In this document: in pieces, positions 4,706 to 6,378 of the stretch
Layout of the letters: each line of letters starts with the position of its first letter
Numbering within the stretch: position 1 is the stretch's first letter
From: UKL13-2 sp043768625
GTDB taxonomy: Bacteria; Pseudomonadota; Gammaproteobacteria; Burkholderiales; Usitatibacteraceae
Assembly: GCA_043768625.1 (NCBI GenBank)
Contig: JAYVKG010000241.1
Span: forward strand, 1-6,378
Direction: 5' to 3'
Length of the DNA: 6,378 nucleotides
Made by a program: the position numbers and the translations under genes
The notes under the pieces: generated by a model
Databases searched by the model: none
What the model was told of the DNA's origin: nothing
Seen by the model: only the letters and a program-made list of their open reading frames with translations

Positions 4706-5392
4706 ATGAAAAAGCTCTTGGTAATTTCTGGATTGGCTCTTGCATCCGGGCTGGCTCAAGCGCAAGAAGTGGGTAAGGTACTTTCCAGCACGCCGGTGAC
4801 GCGCGAGGTGGGCGTACAGCAACGACAATGTGCGCCGGACGCAGGACAGCGCGACGCCTGCCGCAGCGTGACAAATTTTGAAACCCGCACCATCGGTTAT
4901 AAGGTGGTCTATGAATATGCCGGGAAGCAGTACACGACGCAGTTGGCACAGGATCCGGGCGCTACCGTGAGCCTGCAAATTACGCCAACTAGAGCGACGC
5001 AGCTATCCGCTGCGCCAGCCAATGCCGTTACCGAGACAATTGTCGAGGAACGCTGGGATGCGGATCGTGATAGACCCTATCGTGTCGTGCGCAGCACTGA
5101 AGGCTGGGACGCAGATCGCGACCGCAGTTATAGCGAAACGGTGTCGTCGGAGCCGCGTTATGTGGATCAGGTGTATGTCGGATCGGGCTATTACGCGCCG
5201 AGCCCGTATTACTATCCGTCTTACTACGGCTACTATGGCGCGCCGTACCTGCCGGCGCTGGGGCTGTCCATTGGACTTTCTCGTGGCTTTGGAGGTTATG
5301 GTGGTTATTATGGCTACCGTGGGTACGGAGGATATGGCAGGAATCGCGGCTATGGTGGGCACGTTGGCTACCGCGGCCATCACGGTCGATAA
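4706..5392 (+). CDS. Exported Gly/Tyr-rich protein with a zipper-less envelope domain
   Basis: A 228-residue protein. The signal peptide (1-19) has a cleavage site at A-Q-A/Q-E, so the mature protein is exported. Residues 21-94 (VGKVLSSTPVTREV, then TRTIGYKVVYEYAGKQYTTQL and DPGATVSLQITP) resemble the segments that flank the glycine zipper in a common betaproteobacterial outer-membrane family, from memory. Here Cys42 and Cys52 are only ten residues apart with no zipper between them. Two copies of WDADRDR follow (117-123, 134-140), each trailed by a Tyr and polar residues. The tail (about 156-228) is extremely rich in Tyr and Gly (YYYPSYYGYYG, RGYGGYGRNRGYGGH) and basic at the end. ATG4706 is preceded by GAGGTG; a GTG at 4697 is in frame but overlaps that site. 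A terminator follows 28 nt after the stop. Function is unknown; a surface-associated structural role is a guess. Confidence 0.85.
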   Translation: MKKLLVISGLALASGLAQAQEVGKVLSSTPVTREVGVQQRQCAPDAGQRDACRSVTNFETRTIGYKVVYEYAGKQYTTQLAQDPGATVSLQITPTRATQLSAAPANAVTETIVEERWDADRDRPYRVVRSTEGWDADRDRSYSETVSSEPRYVDQVYVGSGYYAPSPYYYPSYYGYYGAPYLPALGLSIGLSRGFGGYGGYYGYRGYGGYGRNRGYGGHVGYRGHHGR

Positions 5393-5420
5393 AGCCGACT
5401 AAATTTCGTATTGAATTTGT

Positions 5421-5448
5421 AAAGGCCCGCCACTGGCGGGGCTTTTTT
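5421..5448 (+). terminator. Rho-independent terminator
   Basis: AAAGGCCCGCC (5421-5431) pairs with GGCGGGGCTTT (5435-5445) around ACT with one internal mismatch, and six T (5443-5448) follow. It ends the transcript of the Gly/Tyr-rich protein gene. The core GCCACTGGCG (5429-5438) recurs inverted as CGCCAGTGGC at 5471-5480, beyond the stop of the converging hslO gene. Confidence 0.88.
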
Positions 5449-5461
5449 GGCATTTGTCTTC

Positions 5462-5487
5462 GCGACGCCGCGCCAGTGGCAGTGTCG
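5462..5487 (-). terminator. Possible hairpin past the hslO stop
   Basis: Read on the minus strand, GCGACAC and GTCGC can pair around an inner GCC-ACT-GGC hairpin just after the hslO stop. No T-run follows immediately; the next hairpin on this strand is the reverse of the 5421-5448 terminator, which has only three T on that side. This is a weak candidate for ending or protecting the hslO transcript. Confidence 0.3.
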
Positions 5488-5489
5488 CG

Positions 5490-6378
5490 CTACTTTGACT
5501 GGCCAAACAATCGTTTTATCGCCACTTCATCGAAGCGGTAAACCTGATTGCAGATGTCGTCTTTCACTTCAACGACACCAAGCGCCGCCAGCGTCGCTTC
5601 CACCTCGGCGCGGCCCAGCGAACGCAGCATCGCTTCCACTTTTTGCACGTCGCGCTTGCATGCATAAGTAACTGGCTTGGCCTCATAGACGCGCACGTCT
5701 TCCTCGCTGAACAGGCGTGCCAGCAATTGCTCTGCCGGCAAGGTAATCAATTCTGCCTCCCGTACCGAGGCAGCGAGTTGTTCAACGCGCGCCCAGCCGT
5801 CCGCGTCCTTTTCGTCGGCCCCGGGCAATTTTTGCAGCAGTAACGCACCGGCACCTGTTTCATTTGCAGCGAGCCACAGGTGCGTGGGCAGCTGCTCGGA
5901 TAAATCGAAGTAATGCTCAAAACATTCCGCAACGCTCAAACCTGATACCGGTACGATACTTTGGTAAACCTGCGTAGTGCCGTTGTAAGTAAGTGTCATC
6001 GCGAGCGTGCAATCTTCGACCCACTCGGAAAATGTGGCGATGCTACGCGCCAAATTCGCCGAAGGCGCGGCGGCACACATGCCGCGCAATCCCAACGCCT
6101 CGGTGCAATCGAGTACAGCGAGTGGTCCGCTGAACGTTTCCACGCCAGTGTCGCTTACTTGGCGCTTGCGTTGAATTTGCAAGGCTGCACGCCCGGATCG
6201 CTTCAAACCTGCGCCGATCAGCACGGCAACGCAGGCTAGCTCGCCGAGGAACTGGCGTATGTTGGCGGGATAGTGCCGTTGGTCGTGCATGTCGCGCCAG
6301 ACATCCGTGAGACGAACCACTTGTCCGCGAATGTCGAGATTATCGAGCGTAAAGCGGCGGCTGTAATTATGCTGGTCG
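5490..6378 (-). CDS. hslO: Hsp33 redox chaperone, 5' end cut by the window, degenerate zinc site
   Basis: Hsp33 is a cytoplasmic holdase chaperone normally switched on by oxidation of a four-Cys zinc centre. The frame is open to the right edge, giving 295 visible residues. The first ones (DQHNYSRRFTLDNLDIRGQ) match the Hsp33 N-terminus, so only a few residues are missing. The GTG at 6320 lies inside the gene and is not the start. The body is typical: VVRLTDVWRDM, QFLGELACVAVLIGAGLK, IVPVSGLSVAECFEHYF, SEQLPTHLWLAANE and LLLQKLPGADE. In the C-terminal switch the expected C-x-C is C-K-R (plus-strand 5660-5652) and the expected C-x-x-C is D-D-I-C (5561-5550). Spacing is unchanged from E. coli (31 residues between second and third ligands, 3 between third and fourth), so two of four zinc ligands are replaced by Arg and Asp. 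The frame is intact; nothing suggests a pseudogene. It converges on the Gly/Tyr-rich protein gene. Confidence 0.95.
   Translation of the reverse strand, partial: DQHNYSRRFTLDNLDIRGQVVRLTDVWRDMHDQRHYPANIRQFLGELACVAVLIGAGLKRSGRAALQIQRKRQVSDTGVETFSGPLAVLDCTEALGLRGMCAAAPSANLARSIATFSEWVEDCTLAMTLTYNGTTQVYQSIVPVSGLSVAECFEHYFDLSEQLPTHLWLAANETGAGALLLQKLPGADEKDADGWARVEQLAASVREAELITLPAEQLLARLFSEEDVRVYEAKPVTYACKRDVQKVEAMLRSLGRAEVEATLAALGVVEVKDDICNQVYRFDEVAIKRLFGQSK

Noticed and set aside
5003..5453. Several long open frames on both strands across the Gly/Tyr-rich gene
   Set aside because: They arise from the biased, GC-rich repetitive codons of that gene and show no ribosome site or family motif.
6318..6320. 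GTG as the start of Hsp33
   Set aside because: The frame stays open to the window edge and the 19 upstream residues match the Hsp33 N-terminus.

Overview
The window looks like chromosomal DNA from a betaproteobacterium, probably of the Burkholderiales/Oxalobacteraceae kind. This rests on the protein families (an Hsp33, a UPF0149/YecA-family protein, a spermidine-synthase-like protein and a set of small envelope stress proteins), moderate GC content and AGGA-type ribosome binding sites. The genus cannot be fixed from the sequence alone. I see no mobile element, CRISPR array, tRNA or rRNA.

Left part (1-2670): a run of small, mostly exported stress-type proteins. After the likely 3' tail of a gene cut by the window edge come a glycine-zipper lipoprotein (130-564), a CsbD-like cytoplasmic protein (683-913) and an exported protein built from three ~55-residue repeats, each with a C-x10-C pair (1041-1586). 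Two terminators placed tail to tail (1633-1710) separate these from a 46-residue entericidin-type lipoprotein on the minus strand (1737-1877). A 223-bp divergent intergenic region holding a perfect 15-bp palindrome then leads to a BON-domain lipoprotein (2101-2622).

Middle part (2785-4422): two minus-strand genes. The UPF0149/YecA-family gene comes first in transcription and lacks the C-terminal SEC-C zinc motif. The spermidine-synthase-like protein follows; it starts at a GTG that overlaps the stop codon of a 22-codon open frame.

Right part (4706-6378): an exported protein whose N-terminal half resembles the flanks of glycine-zipper envelope proteins, but the zipper is missing and a Gly/Tyr-rich tail has been added. 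It ends at a strong terminator. Converging on it is an Hsp33 (HslO) gene that runs off the right edge. This Hsp33 keeps the family's spacing but has replaced two of the four zinc-binding cysteines of the redox switch (C-x-C to C-x-R, C-x-x-C to D-x-x-C). I consider this the most interesting observation in the window.

Overall, six of the ten genes encode exported or envelope proteins or small proteins of families linked to osmotic, stationary-phase or envelope stress, and Hsp33 is itself an oxidative-stress chaperone. No single operon joins them: they lie on both strands with their own ribosome binding sites. I found no clear-cut new multi-gene system.
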